NCBI GenBank assembly: GCA_000018565.1
Contig: CP000875.1
Span: 2,247,199 to 2,311,198 of the forward strand
Length of the DNA stretch: 64,000 bases
Reading direction: 5' to 3'
Origin: Herpetosiphon aurantiacus DSM 785
GTDB lineage: Bacteria; Chloroflexota; Chloroflexia; Chloroflexales; Herpetosiphonaceae
The position numbers and the translations under genes were made by a program. The notes under the pieces were generated by a model. The model was not told the origin of the DNA, ran no database searches, and saw only the letters and a program-made list of their open reading frames with translations. Each line of letters begins with the position of its first letter. The first letter of the stretch is position 1. This document shows, one piece after another, positions 63,543-64,000 of the stretch.

Positions 63543-64000
63543 TTTCATTGAAATATACCATTACAACCGAGCAACCACTTTTAATTACTTCGTTACAAGG
63601 TGATCCCAATAGTAGCGTGTCGTTTGATTATATTCCTGGCAGCGCAATTCGTGGCGCATTAATTGGGCTGTATCAACAAAAAAAACAAAGCACTGCTGAC
63701 TTACTTGATGATCCTACGGCTAAACGTTTATTTTTTAGCCCTCAAACCCGCTTTTTAAATGGCTATTGCGCGATTGACGAAGCACGCTGTTTGCCGTTGC
63801 CAAAATCATTGCGCAGCAAGAAACGAGCTGAGCTAAGTCAAGGTTTATGGGATAGTAGTACAAAGCAGTATCTCGATAGCGATTTACACGATAAATCTGA
63901 GCATCGATCGTTTAAGTGGCGTTTTGGTTGCTTGGATTCAGCCCAAGCACTGCATCTTGCTGATTCTGTTAAAACGGTCTTGAATATTCATACGGCGCGA
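63539..64000 (+). CDS. Csx10-like RAMP protein, 3' end beyond the window
   Basis: An open frame of 154 codons starting at ATG 63539, overlapping the previous stop and running off the right edge. It begins with a RAMP first strand (SLKYTITTEQPLLITSL) followed by YIPGSAIRGALIGLY (around 37-51), the arrangement typical of Csx10 proteins of subtype III-D. GGGAG lies upstream. This is the best hint to the subtype of the system; the rest of the gene and operon lie outside. Confidence 0.75.
   Translation, partial: MISLKYTITTEQPLLITSLQGDPNSSVSFDYIPGSAIRGALIGLYQQKKQSTADLLDDPTAKRLFFSPQTRFLNGYCAIDEARCLPLPKSLRSKKRAELSQGLWDSSTKQYLDSDLHDKSEHRSFKWRFGCLDSAQALHLADSVKTVLNIHTAR

Noticed and set aside
60909-64000. 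A CRISPR array next to the cas10 operon
   Set aside because: No regularly spaced direct repeats are present in the gap before cas10 or up to the right edge; an array may lie outside.

Overview
This 64-kb window most resembles a Herpetosiphon-type Chloroflexota chromosome. That is an inference from gene content: large NRPS genes, MalT-type LuxR regulators, RsbR-type STAS proteins, a peptidase-MA protein and a Cas10/RAMP module. No rRNA or tRNA is present to confirm it.

Bases 1-34,400 hold a peptide natural-product cluster. The tail of a DUF3326 gene and a 59-residue helical ORF precede two NRPS genes on the + strand. NRPS1 (1689 aa) is C-A-PCP-C plus a wreck of an adenylation domain. NRPS2 (5596 aa) is five C-A-PCP modules and a thioesterase. 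Manual specificity codes read Val (NRPS1), then Val-Ser-X-Ser-X' (NRPS2). A convergent minus-strand block carries an MIO aromatic ammonia-lyase, an acyl-CoA/AMP ligase, a type II thioesterase, a glycosyltransferase, an aminotransferase and an HPPD-family dioxygenase, preceded by a three-gene ABC-2 exporter. Together they suggest a peptide with a tyrosine- or phenylalanine-derived acyl cap and possibly a sugar. The first modules of NRPS1 and NRPS2 are near-identical over 3.2 kb, and a second 1.75-kb near-identical tract lies inside NRPS2, so the locus has been reshaped recently by duplication or conversion.

Bases 34,800-41,000 hold a small membrane protein, a SET protein, a membrane-anchored STAS protein, a leaderless MalT-like LuxR regulator and a DUF4386 fusion protein, with two copies of a palindromic repeat. 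Bases 41,070-48,700 are a promoter, a long leader and a five-gene family-5 ABC importer followed by a cytoplasmic GH5 glycosidase, which suggests oligosaccharide rather than peptide uptake. Next come a LacI-type sensor fused to STAS, prfB with its programmed +1 frameshift, a peptidase-MA protein, an AhpD-like protein, a beta-hydroxyacid dehydrogenase, a histidine kinase and lone receiver, a lysozyme-fold lipoprotein, and a rhodanese.

Bases 58,860-60,908 carry an ECF sigma factor, its membrane anti-sigma factor with a Pro/Thr repeat stalk, and a secreted protein. The right edge (61,276-64,000) is the start of a type III CRISPR-like effector operon: a short Cas10 with intact GGDD but no HD domain, a Csm3-like RAMP, and the beginning of a Csx10-like RAMP. 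No CRISPR array is visible.
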